64,000 nt of DNA from JAKAXG01 sp035702985 (GTDB taxonomy: Bacteria > Actinomycetota > Acidimicrobiia > Acidimicrobiales > Palsa-688): NCBI GenBank assembly GCA_035702985.1, contig DASSZD010000070.1, positions 14,744-78,743 of the forward strand. The letters are read 5' to 3'. Made by a program: the position numbers and the translations under genes. Numbering within the stretch: the first letter of the stretch is position 1; every line of letters starts with the position of its first letter. This document shows positions 37,511-47,341 of the stretch, in pieces. The notes beneath the pieces were generated by a model. It saw nothing but the letters and a program-made list of their open reading frames with translations. It searched no databases and was not told the DNA's origin.

Positions 37511-40500
37511 CGGTCCACCAGGGACTCGTGGTCGAGCAGGGGATCCCACAGCCGGCGGGCCAGAACGGCGAACCGGCTGCGCTCGCCGGCGGCCCAGCCC
37601 GGGCCCCTCTCGTCCGGGGAGGGATGAGAGCCCAGCAGCACCGAGGCCGGGGCGTGGGCGCCCCACACCTCGACGTGCTCGGCGTCATCCTGCTCGCCGG
37701 GGAAACGGTCGCTGGACAGCCACTCGTAGCCGACCCGGGTCTGCAACTGATCGTCGCTCTCCCCCCGCCTCCGCCCCTGCACCCAGGCCGCCCCGCTGCG
37801 GCAGGCGAGCGGCAGCGGCGCCCGCATGCCCCGGTCCTGCAGATCGATCAGGACCTGCAGACGCTCGAGCGCCCACGCCCGCCGCCCGGCGGCGGGCATG
37901 TCGGGGGCCTGCAGGCGGGCCACGGCCACGCTGGAGCGCCGGGTGCCGCGGCCGACGGTCACGGCGGCGATACCGGCCTCGGGCCGGTCCGCGGTCAGCG
38001 CCAGGAACCGGACCCATGCAGCCAGCCGGTGCTTGGGCCCCAGCCGGGAGTAGTGGCACAGGCAGATCGTCGAACCCCGTACCCCTGGGACCGTGCCCAC
38101 CACGGCCCGCCCGTCGGGCGTCTCCACCCTCACCTCCAGCGACGCCGTGCCCGCCGGCGTCATGCCCAGGTCCAGGCAGGCCCGGTGGAGGTCCTCGACG
38201 TCGGAGCAGATGTCGGCCAGGACCGGAGCGGCGATCTCCCCGGGAGGCAGGAACCCCCGAAGACGCTCGGCGGCGACCGCCTGCTCCAGGTCGACGCCGG
38301 CCAGGACCGACTCGAGCAGGCGGTCGCCCACCGCCCAGCGCTGCAGGGGGTCGAGCTCCAGGGGCAGGGCGTCCTGGAGGTCCTCGTCGCGGTCGGAGAG
38401 GTACAGGTTGAGCCGGCGCCGCAGAAACGACCGCACCGGGTGCTGCACGAAGCCGATCAGCTGGTCCAGCTGCACCACCGGCTCGTCCAGGGCCGGGAGA
38501 GGCTCCGGCAGCCACGGCGGGCCCGCCGCCTGGTCGGCCGCCGCCCTGGCCCCGGCCAGGGCCACCGGGTCGAAACTCCACGGCCCGTCCACCCCCAGGG
38601 CCCCGGGCCGGAAGTTGATCGGGTCGAACGCCTGCAGCGGGTGGGCCACCACGACCCGGTCACGGGCCCGGCCGCCGCCGGGACCATCGAAGGTGGCGTC
38701 GACCACGTCGAGCAGTTCCGATACCGGCGGGCACGGCGGCCGCGGTCGGTTGGTGCGCTCGTCCCGGCCGCTGTAGGTGATGATGAGGTGGTCCTCGGCG
38801 GCGAGGAGGGCATCGAGCAGCAGTTGGCGATCCTCCGAGCGCGGGTCGCGGTCGCCGACCTGCGGCGACTCGATCAGGAGGTCGTCGCCGTCCAGCTCTG
38901 CGTGCCGGGGGAAGGAACCGTCGTCCAGCCCGAGGAGGGCCACCACCCGGTGCGGTACCGAGCGCATGGGGACCAGGGTGCAGATGGTGAGGTCGCCGGT
39001 GCGGAAGTTGGCCCGGGTGGGCCGGCCCTGCAACCGGTCGGCCAGCAGCGACCGGATCTCCTCCGGTGTCAGGTCCGGCCCGGGACCGCCGCCGGGATCG
39101 GCAGGCCGGGACCCGGCGGCCTCGGCCAGGATGCGCAGCAGCTGCTCGTGCTGCCACTCGTCGCCGGGGGCGGCCCGGGCCAGGCTCTCGGTGGCCGCCG
39201 CCAGCTCCGAGATCCACGCCCCCAGCCCCTGGGACCGGCCGAGGCGGTCCACGGCCCGCCCCAGGCGGTCCACCATCTCGGCCACCCGGCCGGCCAGGTC
39301 CAACGCCGGGCTGGGCACGTCGTCGAAGGGCACCGTCCCGCCGAACATCCGGCAGCCGTCGTCGCTCATGGCCGCACCGAGCATGAGCCGGTCGATCCCG
39401 GCCGACCAGGTGTTCCCGGCCACCCGGTCGAGGGACCAGGGGCGCCGCCCGGCGGCGTCGATACCCCAACGGATCCCCGCTCCGGCGACCCACCGTTCGA
39501 CGGTCGACAGCTCATCGGGATCGAAGCCGAACCGGCGGCTCACCGGGGGCCGGGAGATGAGGTCCATCACCGCCGGGGCGCTCAGACGCGATCCGGCCAG
39601 GTCCATCAACTGGGCGGCCACGGCCAGCAGCGGGTTGGTCTGGCGGAGGGACCGGTCAGCCAGCCGGACCCGTACCTGGGGGCCGGCCTGGGCCCCTTCC
39701 CCGCCGGTGTCGATCGGCCGGCCCGGGTCGGGGCCCACCCCGAACGCGGCGTGGATGAGCGGGGCGAACGCCTCGATGTCGGGGCACATGATGATCACAT
39801 CGCGCGGCTCGAGGGTCGGGTCGTCGCGCAGCAGGTGCAGCACGGCGTGGCGCACCACCTCGACCTGCCGGGTCCGGCCGTGACAGGAGTGGACCTGCAG
39901 CGAGCGGTCCCCGGCGCCGATCGGCTGCCGCCCCGACCGGCCCGGAGCCCGGTCGGCCCGGATGTCGGCCTGGATGGCCTGCAGGACTCCCCCCGGGCGC
40001 CCGGCGCGAGGAGGGACCGGATGGTGCGGCCCTCCGGTCATCCGGTGGGCGGCCAGGACCAGCTGCATCTCCCGGGCGTCGCGTGCCCAGGACCGCAGCA
40101 GCGGGTGGCTGGCCAGCCGGGCGGTCGGGTCCTGGGCCCGGGACGTCACCGTCGGCGGGAGCAGCCCGGACCCGATCCGGTCCCACAGAGCGGCGGACGG
40201 GTGCAGCAGGAACAGGTGCACGTCGCGGCCCTCCCCGAGGGCGGCCAGCACCTCCAGGTGGCTGACCGGGAGGCGGGTCAGCCCGAACACCGACAGCCGG
40301 GAGGGCAGGTCGACCACCCCCGGGTGGTCCCTGACGGTGTCCACCACCGACGCCAGCCGCTCGGCCGGGCTGGGGACGCCGATCCGCCCCCGCAGCAGAC
40401 GCCACATGTGCGCCTGCCAGGACCCGGCCGCCCCTGCGGCGGGGGCCGGGCCGGCCAGCCAGGACCGGACCAGCTGGGGGCGGTGCACGGAGTAGCGGTC

Positions 40501-40950
40501 GTACAGGTCGGCGATGTGGCGGGCCATGGACAGCCGCCTCAGGGGGCCGGGACGGCCGGCGGCGTCCACCGGGGTGGCCGCCTCCAGGTGGTCCACGAGC
40601 GCGGCCAGGGCGGGATCGCCGCGGTGCTCGTCGATCAGCTCGATCAGGGGCCACACGCAGCGCTCCGGGCGCCACGGATCCTGCTCCGGATCGATGCCGG
40701 TGGCGGCGGCCACCACCTGGCCGAGCACCGTCGCCGGGAACGGGAAGGCCAGGTTGGCGCACACCCCGTCTCCGCCCGTCGCTCCCGCCCCCAGGGTGTG
40801 CGACAGCCGCTGGGTGAGCCAGCGCTCCACCCCCCGGGTGGGCACGGCCACCACCTCCGGGCGGATCGGGTCGTCCGGCGGTTGGCGCACGACCTCGCCC
40901 AGCGCGGCGACGAGCGAGTCCGCCCGCTCGGACCTGTGGACCACCAGCAC
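37507..40950 (-). CDS. recC: exodeoxyribonuclease V gamma subunit RecC
   Basis: RecC holds the Chi-recognition channel of RecBCD. The protein has about 1147 residues. The N-terminal 'VVHRSERADSLVAALGEV' and 'VVAVPTRGVERWLTQRLS' match the family start. Further blocks include 'HSCHGRTRQVEVVRHAVLHLL', 'DVIIMCPDIEAFAPLIH' and 'RSVPHRVVALLGLDDGSFPR'. Two starts are possible. I prefer GTG 40950, which puts the AGGAGG ribosome-binding site 10 bases upstream and matches family length; TTG 40959 would leave it one base away. First gene of the recC-recB-recD operon. Confidence 0.93.
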   Translation of the reverse strand: MLVVHRSERADSLVAALGEVVRQPPDDPIRPEVVAVPTRGVERWLTQRLSHTLGAGATGGDGVCANLAFPFPATVLGQVVAAATGIDPEQDPWRPERCVWPLIELIDEHRGDPALAALVDHLEAATPVDAAGRPGPLRRLSMARHIADLYDRYSVHRPQLVRSWLAGPAPAAGAAGSWQAHMWRLLRGRIGVPSPAERLASVVDTVRDHPGVVDLPSRLSVFGLTRLPVSHLEVLAALGEGRDVHLFLLHPSAALWDRIGSGLLPPTVTSRAQDPTARLASHPLLRSWARDAREMQLVLAAHRMTGGPHHPVPPRAGRPGGVLQAIQADIRADRAPGRSGRQPIGAGDRSLQVHSCHGRTRQVEVVRHAVLHLLRDDPTLEPRDVIIMCPDIEAFAPLIHAAFGVGPDPGRPIDTGGEGAQAGPQVRVRLADRSLRQTNPLLAVAAQLMDLAGSRLSAPAVMDLISRPPVSRRFGFDPDELSTVERWVAGAGIRWGIDAAGRRPWSLDRVAGNTWSAGIDRLMLGAAMSDDGCRMFGGTVPFDDVPSPALDLAGRVAEMVDRLGRAVDRLGRSQGLGAWISELAAATESLARAAPGDEWQHEQLLRILAEAAGSRPADPGGGPGPDLTPEEIRSLLADRLQGRPTRANFRTGDLTICTLVPMRSVPHRVVALLGLDDGSFPRHAELDGDDLLIESPQVGDRDPRSEDRQLLLDALLAAEDHLIITYSGRDERTNRPRPPCPPVSELLDVVDATFDGPGGGRARDRVVVAHPLQAFDPINFRPGALGVDGPWSFDPVALAGARAAADQAAGPPWLPEPLPALDEPVVQLDQLIGFVQHPVRSFLRRRLNLYLSDRDEDLQDALPLELDPLQRWAVGDRLLESVLAGVDLEQAVAAERLRGFLPPGEIAAPVLADICSDVEDLHRACLDLGMTPAGTASLEVRVETPDGRAVVGTVPGVRGSTICLCHYSRLGPKHRLAAWVRFLALTADRPEAGIAAVTVGRGTRRSSVAVARLQAPDMPAAGRRAWALERLQVLIDLQDRGMRAPLPLACRSGAAWVQGRRRGESDDQLQTRVGYEWLSSDRFPGEQDDAEHVEVWGAHAPASVLLGSHPSPDERGPGWAAGERSRFAVLARRLWDPLLDHESLVDR

Positions 40951-41016
40951 CTGCCGCAAACCTCCTGGGGGAGGCAGGTTAGACGGGGGCTGGGACGGCC
41001 GGTGCCGGGGCGGCGG

Positions 41017-42123
41017 TCAGCCCGGCGGTCCGGGCCGGACGTGGTGGGTCAGGTCCTCGCGGCGTTCGGGATCGGGGGCCGCCCCGGACCCTCCGGCCGG
41101 CCCGTCGGGGAAGCCGCCACCGGGCTCCGGCTCCCGGTCCCGGCGGGGGAAGCGGACCTCCACCTTCTGCCAGCCCTTGAACCGCTGGGCCCGGACGTAG
41201 CCGCTGTAGGCCTCCTCGTCGGCGGCCGTCAGCTCCACGTCGTCGGTGAACGGGGTCAGCAGGGAGCGGGGCCACAGCCGCCGCTGCAGCACCACGTTGA
41301 TCTCGGCGGACAGCATGAGGAACAGGGCCTCGATGTACACGTAGGCCAGCGTGGCCAGCACCACTCCGAAGACCCCGTAGAGGGCCCCGCCGTGGTGCAC
41401 CTCGTGGGCCACGTACTGCGAGCCGAAGGTCTGCAGCAGCTGCCACGCCGCCCCGGCGATCACGCCCCCGGTGAGCACGTCACGGACCCGCAGGTCCTTG
41501 GCCGTGAGCAGCTGGAAGGCCAGGGTGAACAGGCCCAAGTTGATGGCCAGGCTGACGATGAAGCCTCCGACCCGCAACCCGGCGCCCAGCTGGGCCGACA
41601 CGCTGTTGCCGGTGGAGACCAGGATGTTGATGCCGCTGGAGACGATGACGGCGGTGCCGAGCAGCAGCAGCAGGCCCAGGCTGCGGACCCGGGATCTGAT
41701 GGGGTTCGGTTGCTCGTTGCGCGGGATCGAGTAGATCTGGTTGAAGGCGGCCTGGGCGGCCTGGGTGGCTCCCAGCGCCCCGTACAGGAGGCCGACCACC
41801 CCGACCACGATGGCGGCGCCGCTCCCCTTGAAACCGCCTATCTGCTTGCGCAGCTCGGAACCGATGCCGGGCAGGTTGCCGACCGCCGAGTTGACCACCT
41901 CCTGGCGGAGGTGCGGGTCGGTCTGCAGCACGAACCCGGCGACGCTGACGAACAGCAGGATCAGCGGGAACAGCGACACGAAGGAGTAGTAGGTGACCAG
42001 GGCGGCCAGGTACGGGGCCCGGTCGTCGAACGCCTTGTACACGACGGCCAGCGCGAATCCCAGCCAGTTGTGCCGGCGCTGGTAGGCGTCGAAGCGCTCG
42101 ACCCGGGTCACTGCTGTGGCCAT
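41017..42123 (-). CDS. YihY/BrkB family inner-membrane protein
   Basis: A 368-residue membrane protein with about six helices, in the order typical of YihY/BrkB proteins: 'YLAALVTYYSFVSLFPLILLF' near residue 40, 'GLLYGALGATQAAQAAFNQIY' around 120, and later segments ending at 'LATLAYVYIEALFLMLSAEI'. The last 90 residues are a charged, disordered cytoplasmic tail. Function is unknown; the old name ribonuclease BN is a misnomer. It follows the FNT gene by 21 bases and is probably its operon partner. Confidence 0.85.
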   Translation of the reverse strand: MATAVTRVERFDAYQRRHNWLGFALAVVYKAFDDRAPYLAALVTYYSFVSLFPLILLFVSVAGFVLQTDPHLRQEVVNSAVGNLPGIGSELRKQIGGFKGSGAAIVVGVVGLLYGALGATQAAQAAFNQIYSIPRNEQPNPIRSRVRSLGLLLLLGTAVIVSSGINILVSTGNSVSAQLGAGLRVGGFIVSLAINLGLFTLAFQLLTAKDLRVRDVLTGGVIAGAAWQLLQTFGSQYVAHEVHHGGALYGVFGVVLATLAYVYIEALFLMLSAEINVVLQRRLWPRSLLTPFTDDVELTAADEEAYSGYVRAQRFKGWQKVEVRFPRRDREPEPGGGFPDGPAGGSGAAPDPERREDLTHHVRPGPPG

Positions 42124-42144
42124 ACCCTCACGTGGGGATTCCCA

Positions 42145-42945
42145 TCATTGATCTTCCCGGTCCTGCACGACCCGCTTGCGGCTGCGCACCAGGCGCAGGA
42201 TGGTGACCAACCCTATGCCCCCGATCATGTTCCAGAGCACGGCCCAGCCCAGCCAGCCCAGCCAGTCGAGATAGCCGAACGGGGTGTGGCCGGTGTGCAG
42301 GGCGGCGAATATCACCAGGGAGTCCAGGATCGAATGAAAAAGGGGGAACCCGGCCAGCACGAACGCGCACCCGACCGAGGCGGTGATGCGGGCCGGGTCC
42401 GATTCGGTGCCGTGCTGCATGCGGGTCATCAACGTGATCACCGCCCCGGCCAGCACCGCCAGGGCCAGTGAGCGGACGCCGATGCCGGCGTCGATGAACT
42501 CCGACGCCGATCTGACGGCGGTGTGCCTGATCTCGGGGAATCCCTCCACGGCGAACCACGTGATGATCCAGCCACCCAACAGGTTGGTGACCAGCGTGGC
42601 GATCCAGAACCGGACCAGGTCCACCCAGCGGGCCCGGCGGGCGACGGTGGTTGTGACAGGAATCAGGAAACCTTCGGTGAACAGTTCGCTGTGCCCGAGG
42701 AGCAGCGCCAGGAAGCCGATCGAGAAAGCCAGGCCCCCCAGCAGCTTGGACCCGGTGCGTTCCGTCACGATCAGCAGGGCCAGGATGCCGACGCCCACTT
42801 CGAGGCCGGCCACCAACCCGGTACTGAGCATCTCGGGCCAGTCCCGGGCCAGGCGCTGCTCCCCCTCCTCGACGATCCGTGAGAATGCGTCGTCGATCTT
42901 GGGCTCTATCGGCGGTTCGTCGTCCACGCCTTCTGCGCTGGTCAT
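42145..42945 (-). CDS. formate/nitrite transporter (FNT) family, YfdC-like
   Basis: A 266-residue membrane protein with six helices and a charged N-terminal extension of about 40 residues (DDEPPIEPKIDDAFSRI). The helix-2 block 'LLGHSELFTEGFLIPVTTTVA' and 'FWIATLVTNLLGGWII' recall the FNT pore family, as in the E. coli YfdC branch. The substrate is uncertain; the canonical formate-channel signature with its central His is not obvious. It is upstream of and co-directional with the BrkB-like gene, and divergent from the osmoprotectant transporter genes. Confidence 0.8.
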   Translation of the reverse strand: MTSAEGVDDEPPIEPKIDDAFSRIVEEGEQRLARDWPEMLSTGLVAGLEVGVGILALLIVTERTGSKLLGGLAFSIGFLALLLGHSELFTEGFLIPVTTTVARRARWVDLVRFWIATLVTNLLGGWIITWFAVEGFPEIRHTAVRSASEFIDAGIGVRSLALAVLAGAVITLMTRMQHGTESDPARITASVGCAFVLAGFPLFHSILDSLVIFAALHTGHTPFGYLDWLGWLGWAVLWNMIGGIGLVTILRLVRSRKRVVQDREDQ

Positions 42946-43161
42946 CGTCTCTTCGTCTGCCCCTTCTTCAGTGGAATCGTCAGCGGTGCCGTCGAGGCAT
43001 CTTCCTGCACAGCATCCGTACCCAAAAGCCGCTGTTCAGGAATTTCTGCCGCGATTCGGCGTCCCGACCGGTTAAATTTCTCCGATGGCCCTGCCGCCGG
43101 CGGAACGTCCCGCCGTCCTGCTCGGCGTGACGCTGGGTGCCCCCGCTCGGACCGCGCACCG

Positions 43162-44280
43162 GTGATCGTCTTCGACCACGTGTCCAAGCGCTACACCGAC
43201 GGCACCCTGGCGGTGGGCGACCTCAGCCTGGAGTGCCCCACCGGTCAGATCACCGTCCTGGTCGGCACCTCCGGGTGCGGCAAGACCACGTCGCTGCGCA
43301 TGATCAACCGCCTGGAGGAGCCCACCTCGGGGACCATCCGGGTGGACGATTCCGACGTGCGCCAGTCGGATCCGGCCCAGCTGCGCCGGTCCATGGGCTA
43401 CGTGATCCAGAACGGCGGACTGTTCCCCCACCGCACCATCGTGGACAACATCGCCACCGTTCCCAGGCTGCTCGGCGCGCCCCGCAGCGCGGCCAGGAAG
43501 CGGGCCCGGGAGCTGATGGCCATGGTGGGGCTGCCCGAATCCACGGCCCGCCGCTACCCGAGCCAGCTGTCCGGAGGCCAGCAGCAGCGGGTCGGGGTGG
43601 CCCGGGCGCTGGCCGCCGATCCGCCCATCCTGCTGATGGACGAGCCGTTCAGCGCCGTGGACCCGGTGGTCCGTGCGGAGTTGCAGCAGGAGCTGCTCCG
43701 CCTGCAGGACCAGCTGCACAAGACCATCGTGTTCGTCACCCACGACATCGACGAAGCGGTCAAGCTGGGCGACCGGATAGCCGTGATGCGGACCGGCGGC
43801 GAGCTGGTGCAGTTCGACACGCCGGATCGGATCCTCGCCGCGCCGGCCGACCCGTTCGTAGAGAGCTTCCTGGGGGTGGACCGGGGCATCCGGCGCCTGT
43901 CGTTCTTCCCGGCGACCCACCTCGCGCTCCGCCCTGCTGTCACTGCCGCTGCCACCGCTACCCCGGCCGAGGTGAAATCGGCGGCAGCATCGGCGGATTC
44001 GCAGTGGGTGCTGGTGGTGGACGGCGACGACCGCCCTCTGGGCTGGCTGGACCTCGGCACCGCTTCGACCGGGGACTCCGACCGGGTGGACCTGGCATCC
44101 ATGCGGTCCATAGGTCACACTTTCAAGCCGGCCACCGACTCGCTGCGGGCCGCTCTCGACGCCCTGGTCCTGTCACCGGCCTCGTTGGCGGTGGCCGTCG
44201 ACGAGCGCGGGGCGGTCGTGGGTGTGGCCGGCCACGACGACGTCGAGCGGGCCCTGGCCGAGCAGGGGGGCACCCCATGA
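43162..44280 (+). CDS. opuCA: osmoprotectant ABC transporter ATP-binding protein (OpuCA/ProV)
   Basis: A 372-residue ABC ATPase of the quaternary-amine uptake family (glycine betaine, choline, carnitine). Walker A is 'GTSGCGKTTSLRM' (residues 35-47), the signature is 'LSGGQQQRVGVARAL', and Walker B is 'PILLMDEPFSAVDP'. After the ATPase domain come two CBS-like segments ('QWVLVVDGDDRPLGWLDL', 'LAVAVDERGAVVGVAGHDDV'), which sense ionic strength in this family. GTG start at 43162. Its stop overlaps the next permease start (ATGA). First gene of a four-gene operon; the 216-base region upstream probably holds its promoter. Confidence 0.93.
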   Translation: MIVFDHVSKRYTDGTLAVGDLSLECPTGQITVLVGTSGCGKTTSLRMINRLEEPTSGTIRVDDSDVRQSDPAQLRRSMGYVIQNGGLFPHRTIVDNIATVPRLLGAPRSAARKRARELMAMVGLPESTARRYPSQLSGGQQQRVGVARALAADPPILLMDEPFSAVDPVVRAELQQELLRLQDQLHKTIVFVTHDIDEAVKLGDRIAVMRTGGELVQFDTPDRILAAPADPFVESFLGVDRGIRRLSFFPATHLALRPAVTAAATATPAEVKSAAASADSQWVLVVDGDDRPLGWLDLGTASTGDSDRVDLASMRSIGHTFKPATDSLRAALDALVLSPASLAVAVDERGAVVGVAGHDDVERALAEQGGTP

Positions 44281-44954
44281 TGCGGCCGCCGGCATACAAC
44301 TTCACGTTCCACCACATCAGCAACTGGCAGTGGGTGCAGAACCATCTGGGCTACTTCTGGTCCCTGTCCCGCACCCATCTGTACATGGCCCTGGCCTCGG
44401 TGGTGCTGGGCCTGGTGGTGGCCCTGCCCATGGGGGTGCTGGCCGCCCGGGTGCCCCGCTCCTACCCCCCGATCCTGGCCGTCACCACCGTCCTGTACGC
44501 GCTGCCGTCGCTGGCGGTGCTCGCCTTCCTGGTCGGCATCACCGGCCTCACCGACAACACGGTGATCCTGCCTCTGGCGGCGTACGCCCTGGCCATCCTG
44601 GTGAGGAGCATCGCCGACGGCCTGAAGAACGTCCCCGACGAGGTCCGCACCGCGGCCACGGCCATGGGGTACAGGCCGGTGCGGCGGCTGGTGGCCGTCG
44701 AGCTGCCAGCGGCCGTGCCGGTGATCATCGCCGGGCTGAGAGTCGCCACCGTGTCCAGCATCAGCCTGGTGACGGTCGGTTCGCTGATCGGCATCGGCGG
44801 ACTGGGCCAGCTGTTCATTGCCGGTGAGAACGCCGACTTCCTCACCGAGATCCTGGCCGGGGTGGTCATCGTGGCGCTGTGGGCGCTCCTGTTCGATGCC
44901 CTCCTGCTGCTCGCCGGGCGGCTTCTGGCCCCCTGGGCCCGGAGGACGGCGTGA
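44277..44954 (+). CDS. opuCB: osmoprotectant ABC transporter permease
   Basis: A 225-residue membrane component of the transporter with about five helices. The conserved cytoplasmic EAA-type loop is visible in 'DEVRTAATAMGYRPVRRLVAVELPAAVPVI' (residues about 120-150), which contacts the ATPase. The N-terminal region 'WQWVQNHLGYFWSLSRTHLYM' matches the OpuCB type. The start ATG 44277 overlaps the ATPase stop, and its own stop overlaps the next permease start (GTGA), so the three are translationally coupled. Confidence 0.92.
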   Translation: MMRPPAYNFTFHHISNWQWVQNHLGYFWSLSRTHLYMALASVVLGLVVALPMGVLAARVPRSYPPILAVTTVLYALPSLAVLAFLVGITGLTDNTVILPLAAYALAILVRSIADGLKNVPDEVRTAATAMGYRPVRRLVAVELPAAVPVIIAGLRVATVSSISLVTVGSLIGIGGLGQLFIAGENADFLTEILAGVVIVALWALLFDALLLLAGRLLAPWARRTA

Positions 44955-45643
44955 TCATGGCGACCGGCACCTCGCTTGGCAATCTGTTCTCGTACCTGAC
45001 CACGGCGGCGAACTGGCAGGGAACGGGCGGCCTGCCGCACCGGTTGCTGCAGCACTCCGGCTACTCGCTCGAGACCCTGCTGGTCTCGGTGGCCGTGGCG
45101 CTGCCGCTCGGGTTGGTGACCGGCCACACCGGCCGGGGCGGGAACGTGGTGTCGTTGCTCAGCAACGCCAGCCGGGCCCTGCCGACCCTCGGGCTGCTCG
45201 TCATGTTCGCCATCCTGGTGGGAGTCGGGATCGACGCCGCCATCATCCCACTGGTGCTCCTCGCCATCCCGTCCGTCCTGGTCAACACCCACGTCGGGAT
45301 CCGGGGCGTGGACCCCACCCTCGTCGACGCCGCCCGCGGCATGGGCCTCACCGGATGGCAGGTGCTGTGGCGGGTCGAGTTCCCGGTGGCGCTGCCGCTC
45401 ATCGTGCTCGGACTGCGCACCGCCGCGCTGCAGGTCGTGTCGACGGCCACCATCGCCGCCTACGTCGGGTTGGGCGGCCTGGGCCGCTACATCATCGACG
45501 GGCAGGCCACCCACAACTTCGCCGAACTGGGCGCCGGCGCCGTCGTGGTGGCGCTGTTCGCCATCCTCACGGAGCTGCTGTTCCTGCTGGCCCAGCGGCT
45601 CGTCGTGTCGCCCGGGCTGCGCCGGGAGAGCCGACCCGCATGA
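44951..45643 (+). CDS. opuCD: osmoprotectant ABC transporter permease
   Basis: A second permease subunit, 230 residues with five to six helices. The EAA-type loop reads 'PTLVDAARGMGLTGWQVLWRVEFPVALPL', and 'VSTATIAAYVGLGGLGRYIID' is typical of OpuCD. It forms a heterodimeric pore with the previous gene product. GTG 44951 overlaps the previous stop; an in-frame ATG at 44957 is a possible alternative start. Confidence 0.9.
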   Translation: MIMATGTSLGNLFSYLTTAANWQGTGGLPHRLLQHSGYSLETLLVSVAVALPLGLVTGHTGRGGNVVSLLSNASRALPTLGLLVMFAILVGVGIDAAIIPLVLLAIPSVLVNTHVGIRGVDPTLVDAARGMGLTGWQVLWRVEFPVALPLIVLGLRTAALQVVSTATIAAYVGLGGLGRYIIDGQATHNFAELGAGAVVVALFAILTELLFLLAQRLVVSPGLRRESRPA

Positions 45644-45698
45644 CCACCCCCCACCCCCGCATCAGGGGCGGATCCCGCCCCCCGACCAAAGGAGCTCA

Positions 45699-46631
45699 AT
45701 GCGCCGCCTTATCACCGCCACCATCGCCATCGCCACAGTCCTGGGGGCTGCGGCCTGCGGGAGCTCCTCCAAGCCCTCGTCATCCCCGACAACCAGCTCC
45801 AGCGGCGGCGGGACCGGCGGGGGCGCCCCGTCCAAGCCGGTCGTGATCGGCTCGGCCAACTTCCCGGAGAACGAGGTCCTGGCTGACATCTATGCCGACG
45901 CCCTCAAGAAGGCCGGCGTGGCGGTCACCACCAAGCTCGACATCGGCAGTCGCGAGGTGTACTTCAAGGAGATGGAGAACGGCGCCCTCAACGTCTTCCC
46001 CGAGTACAACGGTGCCCTCTTGGACTACCTGCAGCCCTCGGCCACCGCCTCCTCCACCTCCGGAGTGGACCAGGCCCTGGCGGCCGCCCTGCCGTCCAGC
46101 CTGGAGGCGCTCGATCCGTCGCCCGCCCAGGACGCCGATTCGGTGACGGTCACCGCCGCGTTCGCGTCGGCGCACAACCTCAAGAGCATCGCCGACCTGA
46201 AGCCCATCGAGAGCCAGGTCACCATCGGGGCCGCCCCGGAGTTCGCCAACCGGCAGCAGGGGCTGCTCGGCCTGCAGAAGCTGTACGGGCTCACCCTCAA
46301 GTTCAAGGCCCTGGACGAGTCCGGCCCGCTGACCATCGCCGGTCTGCGGGACGGCACCATCCAGGCCGGCGACATCTACACCACGGATCCGTCCGTGTCC
46401 AAGTACCACTTCGTGGCCCTGGCCGACCCCAAGCACCTGTTCCCGGCCGAGAACGTCACCCCCATCGTCAACAAGGGGGTGGCCAGCTCCTCGGTGGTGA
46501 AGACCCTGAACGCGGTGTCGGCCGCCCTCACCACCAGCGACCTGGTGCAGATGGTGGGCGCCGTCCAGAACGACCACGTGGACCCCGCCACGGTGGCGTC
46601 GCAGTTCGTCAGCCAGGCGAAGCTGGGCTGA
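45699..46631 (+). CDS. opuCC: osmoprotectant ABC transporter substrate-binding lipoprotein (OpuCC/ProX-like)
   Basis: A 310-residue lipoprotein that captures a quaternary ammonium or similar osmolyte outside the membrane. The signal peptide 'MRRLITATIAIATVLGAAAC' ends in a lipobox-like Cys20. A Ser-rich linker follows, then the binding domain, with 'KPVVIGSANFPENEVLADI', 'REVYFKEMENGALNVFPEYNG' and 'DIYTTDPSVSKYHFVALAD' as in the OpuAC/ProX family. An AAAGGAG ribosome-binding site lies seven bases before ATG 45699. Last gene of the operon; its 3' end overlaps the convergent VOC gene by 23 bases. Confidence 0.93.
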   Translation: MRRLITATIAIATVLGAAACGSSSKPSSSPTTSSSGGGTGGGAPSKPVVIGSANFPENEVLADIYADALKKAGVAVTTKLDIGSREVYFKEMENGALNVFPEYNGALLDYLQPSATASSTSGVDQALAAALPSSLEALDPSPAQDADSVTVTAAFASAHNLKSIADLKPIESQVTIGAAPEFANRQQGLLGLQKLYGLTLKFKALDESGPLTIAGLRDGTIQAGDIYTTDPSVSKYHFVALADPKHLFPAENVTPIVNKGVASSSVVKTLNAVSAALTTSDLVQMVGAVQNDHVDPATVASQFVSQAKLG

Positions 46632-47316
46632 AAACCACCCCCGAGATGGTGACGGGCCGGTCCAGGACCGAGCCCGTCACCGTCACCCCCACCAGGGAGT
46701 CCACCGGCCCGGCCACGAACTCCACGGTGGCGTTGTCCAGCCCCAGCACCGACCCCCCGGCCCGCAGATCGAGCTCCAGGATGTCGGCCCAGCGGCGGGC
46801 GGTGCGAGCCGGGTCGGCGGACTGCACCCGGACAGCGGTGATGGCCCCGGTGCCGGTGCTGGCCTCCTGCCAGGCCGGGCCGGCCGGCGCCCACGGGCCC
46901 CACGGGTCCTCGCCGCCCGGCTGGAAGTCCACCTCCAGGAACGACCCCCCGGTGTCGGCCGGGTGCAGCTGCATGATCCGGTAGTCACCCTCCCCGGCCT
47001 CGAACGCCACCCGCACCCCGAGGGAGTCGACCCGGCTGCGCCGGCGGTGATGCTCGTCGGTGTGGCAGATCACCATGTAGCCGCCGTCCCCGCCGAGCCG
47101 CTCCATCTGCCGGCCGGCCGCCGTAGCCGGCCTGACCGGTGACACGACCTCCACGAACTGGGTGCCGAGCGGCATCACGGCGTTGACCAGCCCGAAAGCG
47201 GCGACGGCGGGATCCCGGTAGGCGACGCGCAGCCCCAGGGCGTCGTGCAGGGCCGCCACCGTCGTCTCGAGATCGGCGGCGACCAGGGCCACCTGACGCA
47301 GCCGGGTCCAGGTCAT
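46609..47316 (-). CDS. VOC (glyoxalase-like) family protein
   Basis: A 235-residue protein with two glyoxalase-like halves. The N-terminal 'LRQVALVAADLETTVAALHDALG' is the usual VOC start, followed by 'GLVNAVMPLGTQFVEVVSPV'; the second half begins 'AITAVRVQSADPARTARRWADIL'. It resembles the glyoxalase-3-like group with a degenerate second domain. The metal ligands are not all visible, so it may be non-catalytic. ATG 47316. It is downstream of the carboxypeptidase gene on the same strand (25-base gap). Confidence 0.75.
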   Translation of the reverse strand: MTWTRLRQVALVAADLETTVAALHDALGLRVAYRDPAVAAFGLVNAVMPLGTQFVEVVSPVRPATAAGRQMERLGGDGGYMVICHTDEHHRRRSRVDSLGVRVAFEAGEGDYRIMQLHPADTGGSFLEVDFQPGGEDPWGPWAPAGPAWQEASTGTGAITAVRVQSADPARTARRWADILELDLRAGGSVLGLDNATVEFVAGPVDSLVGVTVTGSVLDRPVTISGVVFSPASPG

Positions 47317-47341
47317 CGGCGCCCACGGTAGCCCCGGCCGG

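Noticed and set aside
37528..42471. A 1,647-codon forward open frame across recC and the BrkB/FNT genes
   Set aside because: No known domain, Gly/Pro/Gln/Arg-rich composition, and it is antisense to several genes with clear motifs.
42946..43161. A possible small gene in the 216-base gap before the osmolyte transporter
   Set aside because: Short frames there have no ribosome-binding site or family match; the gap is better read as a promoter region.
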